Notes: a model not told the origin generated them from the letters alone. 64,000 nt of DNA from Blastomonas sp. CACIA14H2 (GCA_000503195.1 AYSC01000001.1:124001-188000); one strand, 5' to 3'. Shown: positions 52,669-62,170, counted from the first letter of the stretch. Program-made: numbers and translations.

Positions 52669-53712
52669 ATGATGCCGAGCAAGCCTGATAAAGGAGGAGG
52701 CAGCTTTAGCTGGAGCGATCGTCTGCGCCTTCCTGTCATTGCTGCGCCCATGTTCACCGTGTCGGGTCCGCGCTTGGTCGCCGCTGCAGTGCGATCCGGC
52801 ATTGTGGGCGCGTTTCCGGCCATCAATGCAGGCGATGCTGCGGGGCTTGAATCCTGGCTGGATCAGATCGACGATCTGATCGATGGCAATCGTTCGGCCT
52901 ATGATGGTGCCCTGTGCGTCAATCTGGTCATGCGTGACCCCAGAACGGCAACGCATATCGAGGTCCTCGCAAGGCGGCCGGTTGACATGGTCATCACGAG
53001 CGTTGGAGCGCCGGAGGCCGCGATCCAGGCGCTGGCTGGGTCCGGTACCATGATATTCGCCGATGTCGGCTCGCTGCATCACGCCGAAAAGGCCATTCGG
53101 GCCGGCGTGGACGGTCTCGTCTTGCTATCGGCGGGGGCGGGTGGAAATAGCGGTTGGCTCAATCCGTTCGCATTCGTTCGGGCCGTGCGCTCGATGTTCG
53201 ATGGCCCGATCGTGCTTTCCGGCGGGATGAGCGACGGTCACGCCATTGCGGCCGCCAGGGTGCTGGATTGCGATCTGGTCATGGCCGGCACCCGGTTCAT
53301 CGCCGCAAGGGAGAGCGAGGCTAGCGAAGCCTATCGCCGGATGCTCGTCGCTTGCACGGCGGACGATATCATGACGACCCGTGCCTTTTCGGGTGTCGCT
53401 GCCAACATGCTGCGCCCGTCGATCGAGGCAGTCGGCCTGGATCCGGGCACGATCGCCGGCGCCGTGCTGAACGCCGAGGACGCCAGGCACGTCTACCAGA
53501 AAAGTCAGCAGGAGGGCGCTACGCGCTGGCGGGACATCTGGTCAGCCGGTCACAGTGTTTCAGGCGTTCGGGCGATCGCATCGGTCGCCGAAATAGTTGC
53601 TGCAATGGAGGCAGAATACAGTGCTGCCTTGGCGAACATGCGGGAGCGGGACATCGTTTCCTCGGTGGGTCGCTCAGCGTTCAGGGGAGGTAGATTTGCT
53701 CAATTCGCATGA
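52669..53712 (+). CDS. Nitronate monooxygenase-family flavoprotein
   Basis: A 347-residue TIM-barrel FMN protein: RLPVIAAPMFTVSGPRLVAAAVRSGIVGAFPAIN opening, DMVITSVGAPE, FADVGSLHHAEKAIRAGVDGLVLLSAGAGGNSGWLNPFAF with the active-site-type His, and IVLSGGMSDGHAIAAARVLDCDLVMAGTRF. These are family marks of 2-nitropropane dioxygenase/nitronate monooxygenase, whose members also include enoyl-reductase-like enzymes. ATG 52669 or 52672 is likely; a TTG at 52654 is possible. The downstream hyuA start lies within its end (17-base overlap), so the three genes form one unit. Confidence 0.88.
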   Translation: MMPSKPDKGGGSFSWSDRLRLPVIAAPMFTVSGPRLVAAAVRSGIVGAFPAINAGDAAGLESWLDQIDDLIDGNRSAYDGALCVNLVMRDPRTATHIEVLARRPVDMVITSVGAPEAAIQALAGSGTMIFADVGSLHHAEKAIRAGVDGLVLLSAGAGGNSGWLNPFAFVRAVRSMFDGPIVLSGGMSDGHAIAAARVLDCDLVMAGTRFIAARESEASEAYRRMLVACTADDIMTTRAFSGVAANMLRPSIEAVGLDPGTIAGAVLNAEDARHVYQKSQQEGATRWRDIWSAGHSVSGVRAIASVAEIVAAMEAEYSAALANMRERDIVSSVGRSAFRGGRFAQFA

Positions 53713-55801
53713 TCAGCAGGCTCACGGCGGCGCTGACGACTATGTCATCGGGATCGACGTGGGCGGAACGTTCACGGACGTCGTCTGCAGCAGCGGCAGC
53801 AGGGTTTGGCGCGCGAAAGCGCCGACCGACCCGCAACGGTTCGAGGCAGGCGTGCTGGCGGGCTGCGACCTTGTCGCGGAAAAGATCGGCATTTCCACCG
53901 AAAGCCTGATGCGAAAGGTTTCGCGGTTCGGGCTGGGAACGACTGCGGTCACCAACGTTCTGGCTGCCCGTACCGGCAGGAAGACCGGCTTTCTTACGAC
54001 CGCAGGCTTTGAAGGGCATCTTCTTGGCGCCCGTGGCGCTCGGACCCCCAATGAGGGCTGGCTGGAAATGCCGTGGATGCCGCTCAACGAGGACGCGGTC
54101 AAAGGTCTGCGAGAGCGCATCGATCGCAACGGCGATGTGATCATCGCGCTCGATCCTGCCGATGTGCGGCAGGCCATCTCCACGCTCGTCAACGACGAGG
54201 GGGTAGAGGCGATAGCGGTGTCGTTGCTCTGGTCGTTCCGCAATCCCGTCCACGAGGACATGGTCGCGTCCATTGCCGCCGAGGTGGCGCCGGATGTGCC
54301 CGTATTCCGCGGCCATTCGCTTCATCCGCAGATCCGCGAATACGAGCGGAGCACCACGGCCGTGCTCAGCGCCTTCGCTTCGGGCGCACTCGATGGCGTC
54401 GACCGCCTCGAAGCGAAGCTGGAACAGCTGGGACTGGCGCAGCCGCTCCTGCTCCTCCATTCCGGCGGCGGTGCAATCTCGTTGCCCGAGGCTCGCGAAG
54501 CTCCGTTGAAGCTGGCGTCTTCAGGTCCGGCTGCCGGAGCAGTGGCGGCTGCCGAAGTGGTCCGCGCGGCTGGCATTGCCGGTGCCCTTTGCTGTGACAT
54601 TGGCGGCACCAGCGTGGACGTCGCCGTCATCCGCAATGGCGAAGCCGAGCGCCGCCAGCGGGCGGAGATCGGCGGTGTCGTGACGGGCCAGTCGGCAATC
54701 GACGTCGAATCGATCGGCGCTGGCGGAGGTTCGATCGCCTGGCTCGACAGCCGCGGCCTGATCCGCATCGGCCCCAAGTCCGCGCGTGCCACCCCCGGGC
54801 CGGCTTGCTATGGTCGTGGTGGTACAGAAGCGACCGTGACCGACGCCATGCTGTTGCTGGGCTTCATCGATCCCGACAATTTCCTGGGTGGCGGCATGCG
54901 GCTGGACAAGACCGCCTCCGAAGCTGCCTACGCCCGGCTGGGCGCGCCGCTGGGCCTGTCGGCGATCGAGGCAGCGCTTGGTGCGCGCGAAATTGCCATT
55001 GCGGAAATGGCCAAGGCACTGCGGTCCCGCATCGCATCGGGCGGCCTGGACCCGCGCCAATTCTACATCGTTTCCTATGGCGGCTCGGGAGGCCTGTTTT
55101 CGGCCGAACTTGCTGCGGCCACCCATGTCGGTGGCGTCATCGCCCCGGGACTTTCGTCGGTTCTCTCGGCCTTCGGTGCAGCATCCGCAGATCTGCGCCG
55201 CGAACGTTCGGCTTCGGTCGCCGAATGTTTCCCGGTCGAGCAAGCCGGCATCGCCGAAACGCTGCAACGGCTGCACGCCGAGGTGGTCGACGACCTGAAG
55301 CGCGATGGCGTTGCCGAGGACAGCATTTCGGTGCGGCTCGAGGCCGAGCTGCGCCTTTACCGGCAAAAGGCTTCGCTGACGCTGCCTCTCGACGGTGCGA
55401 CCCTCGATCAAGGCAGATTGCTGGATGAGTTCCGCTCGATCTATGCCGACAAATACGGTGAGGGCGCACTGATGACCGGCACTGCGATCGAGCTGTCCAG
55501 CGTGATGGCTATCGGCGTGGGCGCAACCCGGCGGGCCCAGATCGCCTCTGCAACGCCTGGCCTCGGCAATGTGACATCCGCTGCGCCCAGCAGCACCCGT
55601 GAAATCTGGCTCTCCAGCGACAAGCCGCTCCAGGTGCCGGTCTATGCGACCGGCGATCTCGAGGAGGGCATGACCTTTACCGGGCCTGCGCTTTTCGACG
55701 CCCCTGACACCGCCATCTGGGCGCCCGCCAACACTGCCATCAGGGTCGGAGCCGGGGACTCCATCATCATCGACTTCCTCTCTGCCGGAGAAATCCATTG
55801 A
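53696..55801 (+). CDS. Hydantoinase A/acetophenone carboxylase-type ATP-dependent subunit
   Basis: A 701-residue HyuA-family protein: phosphate-loop YVIGIDVGGTFTDVV, the GTTAVTNVLAARTG segment, REYERSTTAVLSAF, CCDIGGTSVDVAVI, and IESIGAGGGSIAWLD-type glycine loop. HyuA proteins have an acetate-kinase/actin-like ATPase fold and pair with HyuB in N-methylhydantoinase, 5-oxoprolinase, acetone carboxylase and acetophenone carboxylase. Start is TTG 53696, five bases after AGGGGAGG, overlapping the nitronate monooxygenase gene. The partner follows with a TTGA overlap. ATP-driven amide hydrolysis or ketone carboxylation is implied. Confidence 0.92.
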   Translation: MLNSHDQQAHGGADDYVIGIDVGGTFTDVVCSSGSRVWRAKAPTDPQRFEAGVLAGCDLVAEKIGISTESLMRKVSRFGLGTTAVTNVLAARTGRKTGFLTTAGFEGHLLGARGARTPNEGWLEMPWMPLNEDAVKGLRERIDRNGDVIIALDPADVRQAISTLVNDEGVEAIAVSLLWSFRNPVHEDMVASIAAEVAPDVPVFRGHSLHPQIREYERSTTAVLSAFASGALDGVDRLEAKLEQLGLAQPLLLLHSGGGAISLPEAREAPLKLASSGPAAGAVAAAEVVRAAGIAGALCCDIGGTSVDVAVIRNGEAERRQRAEIGGVVTGQSAIDVESIGAGGGSIAWLDSRGLIRIGPKSARATPGPACYGRGGTEATVTDAMLLLGFIDPDNFLGGGMRLDKTASEAAYARLGAPLGLSAIEAALGAREIAIAEMAKALRSRIASGGLDPRQFYIVSYGGSGGLFSAELAAATHVGGVIAPGLSSVLSAFGAASADLRRERSASVAECFPVEQAGIAETLQRLHAEVVDDLKRDGVAEDSISVRLEAELRLYRQKASLTLPLDGATLDQGRLLDEFRSIYADKYGEGALMTGTAIELSSVMAIGVGATRRAQIASATPGLGNVTSAAPSSTREIWLSSDKPLQVPVYATGDLEEGMTFTGPALFDAPDTAIWAPANTAIRVGAGDSIIIDFLSAGEIH

Positions 55802-57912
55802 CCAATCCCATTTTGCTAGAGGTCCTGCGCTGCAAGCTGGAGGCGATCGCCGATGAAGGCGCGCGGGCGGTGCAGCGGACCGCGATCAGTCCTGTGGTCG
55901 CCGATGCAGGCGATTGCTCCTGCGCCATTTTTACCCCCAATGGCGACCTGATGGTTGGCGGCGGCAACGTGCAGGCCCATTTCAAGACGGGTTCGAACGG
56001 CATTCGCGAGATTCTCGAACGTCACGGCAGCACCCTGCAGGCCGGAGACCTGTTCTTGACCAACGACCCCTATAATGGTGGCGGATTTCACGCGCAGGAC
56101 GTGTTCATCCATCAACCGGTGTTCATCGGTGGAGAGCTCGTCGCCTGGGTGGGGTCGTCCGCCCATATGATGGACATGGGTGGTTCGGTCCCCGGATCCT
56201 TCGCACCGGGCGCGACCGAATGCTATCAGGAAGCGCTTCGCTTCCCTCCCGTCCGCCTGAGCAAGGCCGGCGTCGAACAGAGCGATATCTGGTCCATCCT
56301 GCGCTGCAACATCCGTGTCGCCTCGCTGGTCGAGATGGACATGCGCGCCCTGATTTCGGGTTCGAACGTCATCGCCAGAGGTCTTTCGGAACTGGTGGAG
56401 GAGTATACCGCACCCGTTTTTGCAGAGGCTGTGCGTGAGCTGATCGCTCTGAGCGAGCGCGAGATGCGTCGGCGCATCGCCCAGCTTGAACCGGGCGTCT
56501 ATGCCGCGTCGAGCTGGACCGAATGGACGGAGGAGCTGTTCCTCATTCCATGCACGCTGACGATCGACGACGATTTCATGACGTTCGACTATACGGGCGC
56601 ATCGCCCCAGTCGAAGCACTATTTCAACTCCAAGCCTTATGTGGTGAAGAGCTTGCTGGGCGTCGAAATCGCTGCCTATATTGCGCGCGACCTGCCGTTC
56701 AACGAAGGCATTTTCAACGCCTTCGACGTCGTTGCGGAGCCTGGGTCGATCATGGACGCGGATATGCCCGCGCCGATTGGCGGTCCTCATCTCGATGTGG
56801 GCCAGAACGCCATCGAAGTCGGCATCCGGGCCATGATGATGGCCGTGATGGTGTCGCCGGGGTCGATCGCCCATTCCACGATGGCAGGTCCGACCTCGGG
56901 TTCCGGCTATGGTCTGCACACCTGGTCGGGGCTGGGGCTGGACGGCAAGCCGGACAGCTGGCTCATGCTCGAAGGCGGAGCCGTGGGATCGTCGGCGGGG
57001 TTTGACCGGGATGGCTGCGATTACTACCAGTCGATCGTCGGCAAGGGCTCGCAGACCGAAATTGCCGACGTTGAAATCCTGGAGAGCTGGTACCCGATCC
57101 TGTACGAGCGCCGCGGTCCCGCGCGCGGCGCTGCCGGCGCCGGGAAGTTCAGGTCGGGTCGCGGCAGCAGCGCTGCCTATCGCACGACCAGCGCTGCGCC
57201 GCTGTTCGGTGCCATTCTCGGCAATCGTGAGCGGGTGCCGATCGCGGGAACAGCCGGTGGCGAACCGGGGGCGCTGACGAAGTTCCGCGTTCGGACCAGC
57301 GACGGCGAGCTCAGCGTGATGCCGTGCCACTCGCAAGGCAACATGCTCGAGCCTGGAGTGACGTTCGAATACGACATCTGCAGCGGGGGCGGCTGGGGCG
57401 ATCCGATCGAACGAAGCATCGAGCTGGTCGAGGCGGACGTGCGGCATGGCCAGATCAGCGAAGATGATGCTGCACGTGTCTATGGTGTGGTGATTGGCGA
57501 CGTGGCACGGACCGAGCAACTGCGCCAGCAGATCCTGGCCAGCCGTCTCGAGCGCGCAGAGCCCGCGCTCAAACCGCTCCAAGCTGATGCCATTCCAGCC
57601 AGCGCTTGGGAGGGGGCAAGCGGCCAGCTTCATGTCGGTGTCGAACAACGCGGTTCGGTCGCCGTTTCGGAACGCTCGGGGGCCCCTTTGGCGATTAGTC
57701 CGGCCCACTGGACCGATGGCTGTCCGCGCTTGGTCGAGCCGGGTGGTGCAAAGGGCCATTACCAGCTCGTCCGCTATCTGGACCCGGTCACCGGATATGC
57801 ACTGGCGGTCGATGTCGTGGCTCAGGGCCTCGAAAGGGCCTTCTCGACCCAGCCGAGGCGGTGGACCGATGCCGCCGAAATCGCTGCGCGAGAAGAAGCC
57901 GTGACCGCCTGA
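55798..57912 (+). CDS. Hydantoinase B-type subunit
   Basis: A 704-residue HyuB protein: LLEVLRCKLEAIADEGARAVQRTAISPVVADAGDCSCAIF opening, LTNDPYNGGGFHAQDVFIHQPVF, SSAHMMDMGGSVPGS with the metal-type His/Asp, and FEYDICSGGGWGDPIERS. It is the catalytic partner of the upstream HyuA. The tail (about residues 590-704) is longer than the core family and resembles acetone-carboxylase-associated extensions only loosely. Start TTG 55798, overlapping the HyuA stop. Target (ketone, lactam or hydantoin) unknown. Confidence 0.92.
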   Translation: MTNPILLEVLRCKLEAIADEGARAVQRTAISPVVADAGDCSCAIFTPNGDLMVGGGNVQAHFKTGSNGIREILERHGSTLQAGDLFLTNDPYNGGGFHAQDVFIHQPVFIGGELVAWVGSSAHMMDMGGSVPGSFAPGATECYQEALRFPPVRLSKAGVEQSDIWSILRCNIRVASLVEMDMRALISGSNVIARGLSELVEEYTAPVFAEAVRELIALSEREMRRRIAQLEPGVYAASSWTEWTEELFLIPCTLTIDDDFMTFDYTGASPQSKHYFNSKPYVVKSLLGVEIAAYIARDLPFNEGIFNAFDVVAEPGSIMDADMPAPIGGPHLDVGQNAIEVGIRAMMMAVMVSPGSIAHSTMAGPTSGSGYGLHTWSGLGLDGKPDSWLMLEGGAVGSSAGFDRDGCDYYQSIVGKGSQTEIADVEILESWYPILYERRGPARGAAGAGKFRSGRGSSAAYRTTSAAPLFGAILGNRERVPIAGTAGGEPGALTKFRVRTSDGELSVMPCHSQGNMLEPGVTFEYDICSGGGWGDPIERSIELVEADVRHGQISEDDAARVYGVVIGDVARTEQLRQQILASRLERAEPALKPLQADAIPASAWEGASGQLHVGVEQRGSVAVSERSGAPLAISPAHWTDGCPRLVEPGGAKGHYQLVRYLDPVTGYALAVDVVAQGLERAFSTQPRRWTDAAEIAAREEAVTA

Positions 57913-58036
57913 TGGCTCGGCAGCGAGGCCGGCCAAGCCGGGCTCGTTGTCGCGCTTGGCAGGGCGGGCCGCTGTCCCCGACGGGGAATTGCGCTGTTGC
58001 TCCGTGCCGGTTGGATCCGATCAAGAAGGGTAGGAC

Positions 58037-58714
58037 ATGCGCTCGATTATCGTGACCGGCGGCTTCGGCATCCTCGGCAGTGCCGTCGCAGATGCCTTTC
58101 GCGCGGCGGGCGACCGGGTTACGCGGATCGACTTTTCTGCCTCCCCTGCGGATGAGAACCCGGGCGGTATCGACCTTGGCGGGGTGGATCTGACCGATGC
58201 CGCCGCTGCCGCAAGGGCGGCGGAGCAGGTCATGGCCGCGCATGGAGGCATTGACGTCCTTGTCAACGTGGCGGGGGGCTTTGCCTGGCAGACCCTGGCC
58301 GACGGCGGACCGGACATCTGGGCACGGATGTTCGCCATGAATGCAACCACCTGTGTGTCCATGACCAAGGCCGCCCTTCCTATTCTGACGGCAACGAGCG
58401 GAGCGGCGATCGTCAATGTCGGCGCGGGCGCAGCGCTGGTCGCTGCGGCCGGCATGGGGGGCTATGCCGCATCCAAGGCGGCTGTACACAAGCTGACGGA
58501 AAGCCTTGCCGCCGAACTCGTCGGCACCGATTGCACCGTCAATGCGGTGCTGCCCAGCATCATCGATACCCCTGCCAACCGGGCCGACATGCCCGATGCG
58601 GACACGTCGCAATGGGTCAAGCCGGCATCGCTCAGTCAGGTGATCGTGTTTCTCGCCTCGCCCGCGGCAAGGGCGATCAGCGGTGCGCTGATTCCGGTCA
58701 CGCGAGGAGGCTGA
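58037..58714 (+). CDS. Short-chain dehydrogenase/reductase
   Basis: A 225-residue SDR, shorter than most: SIIVTGGFGILGSAVADAF (variant cofactor loop GGFGILG), NVAGGFAW, NVGAGAAL where catalytic Ser is usually seen (here Gly-Ala context), GGYAASKAAVHK (Tyr/Lys), and a C-terminal ISGALIPVTRGG. It keeps YxxxK, but the Ser position is doubtful, so activity may be altered. It lies 124 bases after HyuB and probably belongs to the same transcript. Confidence 0.85.
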   Translation: MRSIIVTGGFGILGSAVADAFRAAGDRVTRIDFSASPADENPGGIDLGGVDLTDAAAAARAAEQVMAAHGGIDVLVNVAGGFAWQTLADGGPDIWARMFAMNATTCVSMTKAALPILTATSGAAIVNVGAGAALVAAAGMGGYAASKAAVHKLTESLAAELVGTDCTVNAVLPSIIDTPANRADMPDADTSQWVKPASLSQVIVFLASPAARAISGALIPVTRGG

Positions 58715-58782
58715 TCGGCCTCGCGCAAGACGTATGGCTTGCCCGGCAGGCCATGGCCGCAAATGGCGACCCCCGGTCGATG

Positions 58783-59001
58783 TCAAATGTGCGCAAGGCG
58801 ATGCGTGCCGGTCAGCTCGACCGACTGCCAGCCGAAGAGGCGCGTCACGCTTGCGTCCCGCCAGAACCGCGCGATGGGATATTCGTGCCTATACCCTGCG
58901 CCGCCGTGCAGCTGGAGCGCAGCTTCCACCATGCCCGACAGCATTTCGGCGGCAGGGGCGTCGGGGGGTGGCAGTTGACCCGCCCAGTTCCGACGCGCCA
59001 C
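58783..59001 (-). pseudogene. Acyl-CoA dehydrogenase C-terminal remnant
   Basis: The minus-strand frame contains LQLHGGAGYRHEYPIARFWRDASVTRLFG, which is the C-terminal signature of acyl-CoA dehydrogenases (normally followed by GTNEIxKE). It then diverges and stops. The upstream 85% of the gene is absent. Confidence 0.65.
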
Positions 59002-59014
59002 CCAATCGCAAATT

Positions 59015-59032
59015 TAATCAGATGCACAATTA
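59015..59032. promoter_or_regulatory. Operator candidate, motif 3
   Basis: TAATCA-N6-CAATTA, 10 of 12 arm bases matching the copy at 50283; next to the acyl-CoA dehydrogenase remnant, perhaps marking its lost promoter. Confidence 0.35.
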
Positions 59033-59386
59033 ATTTCTGGAAATCGTTGTGGCGCGGGCGATGGGGTCGGGCTCGGTCATCGCTGAAGGCGGCGGTGCGC
59101 TCGAATGATTAGGGTCGGCGATGGTGCAGGCGAGGCGTGGCAGTCGCACGGTGCAAACCTCGCAGGCGGGAGGGCCGGCAAATCGCGGGTCGTGCTCGAC
59201 GACGCTGGGCGGGAGGGGCGCGAAGGGGTGCCCGTCACGGTGGCTTTCATGGTTGAATTCGACAAGGCATTCGATGAGCAAGTTGTCGAATTGCCGGGTG
59301 TCGAACTTTTGCAACACCTTTGCGCCAAAATCAGGGGCGATGTGTTTGAGTTTGACAAATCGCTCCGTCATCGTGCATCAAGTGAT

Positions 59387-59404
59387 TAATTAGCTTCCTG
59401 ACGA
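59387..59404. promoter_or_regulatory. Operator candidate, motif 3 (weak)
   Basis: TAATTA-N6-TGACGA, 9 of 12 arm bases, about 197 bases upstream of the TonB receptor start. Confidence 0.2.
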
Positions 59405-59600
59405 TGCAATCAGGGGCAAATCGGGCTGGCCATCGAGCAAGGCGCTGGGTGGCTGCGGGGGACCGCCTGACCTGCCATTCATCGGCTACGGTCTGGCGCT
59501 GGTCCTCAAAGGGGGGGTGCCGGTTCGGCTGTCTTGCCGCGCTGTCCTCAGAATGAACGATGCCGCCAGGGATAACTGGCTGAACGGAGAGGAAAGTTGC

Positions 59601-61781
59601 ATGAAGTTCGAATTGCTATCTGCTGTCGCCTTGCTGGCACTGGTGCCCGCTGCCCAGGCCCAGGCTCAGGAAGCGACGGCTGCCGCAGAGGATGACGCGC
59701 AAGCGCTGGGTGAGATCGTCGTGACGGCGACCCGCCGCGGGACCGCATTGCAAACCACTCCCCTGGCCGTCACGGCGCTCAGCGGCGATGACCTGGCGAG
59801 GTCCGGGGTGACCTCGGCCTCTGATCTCGTGCGCGTGGCGCCTACCGTCCAGATCGCCAGGATCAACAGCATCCCGCAGATATACATCCGCGGAATCGGG
59901 TTGCAGAATAGCACGATCGGCAGCGAGCCGGGCGTGGCGGTTCATATCAACGGCGTCTATCTCGCCCGTCCGGCGATGATTGAAGCAGGCCTGTACGACC
60001 TCGAGCGCGTCGAGGTTCTGCGGGGTCCGCAGGGCACGCTCTACGGCCGAAACGCGACCGGTGGCGCGGTCAATCTGATCACCGCCCGCCCGACCGACAC
60101 GCTGGACGCCTCGGCGCAGGTCGAGATCGGCAATTACGACCGGATCCGCATGGACGGCATGGTATCGGGGCCGGTCTCCGAGAGCGTTGGCGTTCGCGTG
60201 GCAGGTTATCTCGAGCGCCGGGATGGCTTCACCCAGAACCTTACGACGGGCAAGCCGGTCGGGCAGCCGCGTTCGTTCGGCGGACGTGTCACGGTTGAGC
60301 TGGCGCCCGATGACAGCATCTTCAGTTCGGTTCTGGTTGCGGACTTTCAGCAGACGACCCGGGATGGGAATGCCAACTATATCAGGGCATTCTATCCGAC
60401 CATTCCCGGCGTCTACGTGCCGGTGCCAGGCGGGCGCTATTCGACCAATCCTCGCCGGGTATTCTATGACCTTGATCCTACCGGCACGTCCGAGCATGCT
60501 GGCCTGAGCATGGAGAATGCACTCGCGTTCGACGGCCTGACCGTGAAATCCTTGACTTCCTACCGCTATATGCGCCGGAAATATGCCTCTGACATCGACG
60601 CGACGGATGTGCCGAATCTGAACAATCCTCTCCAGTTCGACCGATCGGAGAGCTTCAGCCAGGAGATCCAGCTGCTTTCGGAAAACAGCGGCAATTTCGA
60701 ATGGCTGCTTGGCGGCTTCTATTTCCATGAAAAGGCCCGCGACGCGTTTGATTTCGATATCCGGACGACGTTTGGTGCGCCGTTTGTCGTGCCGTTCACG
60801 CTCAACATTCGCAATGCGCAGAAATCCGAATCGTTCGCGGCGTTCGGCCAGGCGAGCTACACGTTTCTTCCCGGTCTGAAGGCGACGGTCGGATTGCGCT
60901 ACAGCCATGACCGCAAGACGATCGACGAATTCCTGCAGATCCCCCAGTTTTTCTCGGTGCAGAATGCCAGTCTGAAGGATAGCTGGTCGGCGCTGACGCC
61001 GAAATTCGGTCTCGAGTACGAGAGCGGCGACACGTTCATCTATGCTTCGGCCACGCGGGGTTTCAAGGCGGGCGGTTTCAACGCAGGCAATCCCGCCCAG
61101 CAGGAAAGCTATCAGCCCGAATATGTCTGGACCTATGAAGCGGGGTTGAAGCGCGACTGGTTCGATAACCGGGTGCGCACCAACCTTGCGGTGTTCCGTT
61201 CGGACTACAGCAACCTGCAGGTCACCCAGTTCCTCAACAACACCTCGCAGCTCAGGAACGCCGGCAGCGCCCGGATCGACGGGCTTGAGCTCGAAGTGAC
61301 CGTGAAGCCGTCCTCGCAGCTGCAATTGCAGGGTGCGTTTACCTATCTGGACACGGGATACAACCGATCGACTCCGGTCTTCACTCTGTTGGACCCGGTG
61401 AATCTCGAGCTGGTCAACATGACCGGCAGGCCTCTGCCGTTCGCGCCGAAATATGCGTTCACGCTGGGCCTGAACTACACGGTGCCGGTCCCTGCGCTCG
61501 ATGGCGACATTGTCTTCGCGGCCAACCATGCCTGGCGCAGCAAGACGTTTCTCGATTCCGTCACCCGCGAAACCGAGGCGCAAAAGGGTTATGGCATCAC
61601 CGATCTGAGGCTGGCGTGGCAGCGGTCCGACGGGCGGTTCGAGGTTGCGATCTTCGGGCGCAATGTCTTCGACACGACCTTCTTCATCAGCGCCCTGCGC
61701 GGTTCGGCCTCTGTCGGCGGTGCCGTGGCCAATGTGGGTGCGCCAGCGACCTATGGCGTGCAGGCGCGCTGGTCGCTCTGA
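59601..61781 (+). CDS. TonB-dependent outer-membrane receptor
   Basis: A 726-residue receptor: signal peptide KFELLSAVALLALVPAAQAQ, acidic linker, TonB-box-like GEIVVTATRRG, plug with RGIGLQNS and VEVLRGPQGTLYGRNATGGAVN, and a barrel ending QARWSL. GGAGAGGAA precedes ATG 59601; the open frame extends to 59517 without a ribosome site. It resembles the receptors at 3046 and 18455. It stands by the CoA-thioester network and may serve its substrate. Confidence 0.93.
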   Translation: MKFELLSAVALLALVPAAQAQAQEATAAAEDDAQALGEIVVTATRRGTALQTTPLAVTALSGDDLARSGVTSASDLVRVAPTVQIARINSIPQIYIRGIGLQNSTIGSEPGVAVHINGVYLARPAMIEAGLYDLERVEVLRGPQGTLYGRNATGGAVNLITARPTDTLDASAQVEIGNYDRIRMDGMVSGPVSESVGVRVAGYLERRDGFTQNLTTGKPVGQPRSFGGRVTVELAPDDSIFSSVLVADFQQTTRDGNANYIRAFYPTIPGVYVPVPGGRYSTNPRRVFYDLDPTGTSEHAGLSMENALAFDGLTVKSLTSYRYMRRKYASDIDATDVPNLNNPLQFDRSESFSQEIQLLSENSGNFEWLLGGFYFHEKARDAFDFDIRTTFGAPFVVPFTLNIRNAQKSESFAAFGQASYTFLPGLKATVGLRYSHDRKTIDEFLQIPQFFSVQNASLKDSWSALTPKFGLEYESGDTFIYASATRGFKAGGFNAGNPAQQESYQPEYVWTYEAGLKRDWFDNRVRTNLAVFRSDYSNLQVTQFLNNTSQLRNAGSARIDGLELEVTVKPSSQLQLQGAFTYLDTGYNRSTPVFTLLDPVNLELVNMTGRPLPFAPKYAFTLGLNYTVPVPALDGDIVFAANHAWRSKTFLDSVTRETEAQKGYGITDLRLAWQRSDGRFEVAIFGRNVFDTTFFISALRGSASVGGAVANVGAPATYGVQARWSL

Positions 61782-61787
61782 CAGGTG

Positions 61788-61823
61788 GATGGCACTGCCG
61801 CCCGAGGCGGCGGCGGTGCCATC
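61788..61823 (+). terminator. Hairpin after TonB receptor
   Basis: GATGGCAC...GCCGCC pairs with GGCGG...TGCCATC around CGAG, seven bases past the receptor stop. Very stable GC-rich stem; the following T content (CCGTTTCGTC) is low. Confidence 0.55.
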
Positions 61824-61929
61824 ACCGTTTCGTCATCTCCGCGCTTCGATGCATCGTCGCTTGGCGTCGATCGGGCAAGGATGAGACGAACGCCAAGCCT
61901 GGTGCGCCGGTGGCAGTGCGTGTTGGGCA

Positions 61930-62121
61930 TCAAGCCGCCGAACTGGCCGCAGTCGCTCGATCGAATGAGTGGCTTTGCACGTATCGGCGGATGCCGAGCA
62001 CGGCGGCATGCTCGCGGACGAGCGGAGCATGCCTTTCCAGCCCATAGTCCTGCAATTCCTCTCGGGACAGTCCGGGCAGGCGTCCGAGGCAGAACACGAT
62101 CGTGATCATGCGTTCATCCAT
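61930..62121 (-). pseudogene. Truncated EthD-domain protein
   Basis: A 63-residue frame: ITIVFCLGRLPGLSREELQDYGLERHAPLVREHAAVLGIRRYVQSHSFD matches the N-terminal half of EthD-domain proteins (dimeric alpha/beta-barrel, about 100-110 residues). The second half, normally with a DGVAELWFD-like strand, is missing and the frame stops early. The remaining sequence to 61824 does not restore it in other frames, so this is a truncated gene or very short variant. Confidence 0.6.
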
Positions 62122-62170
62122 GGCAACAAGCCGTGACGCGCCGATCTTTCCCGACCGGAGGTGGAGCGCC

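Larger units (their letters stand above)
58715..59600. other. Eroded intergenic stretch before fourth TonB receptor
   Basis: About 890 bases holding an acyl-CoA dehydrogenase remnant (58783-59001), motif-3-like sites at 59015 and 59387, and a 113-codon minus-strand frame (59030-59371) of unknown character with no ribosome site. Nothing else recognised. Confidence 0.4.

Noticed and set aside
55816-57936. 706-codon minus-strand frame opposite hyuB
   Set aside because: Shadow of HyuB, whose family motifs are continuous on the plus strand.
59030-59371. 113-codon minus-strand frame as a hypothetical gene
   Set aside because: No ribosome site, no family features and overlapping frames of similar length on the plus strand; could not be supported as coding.
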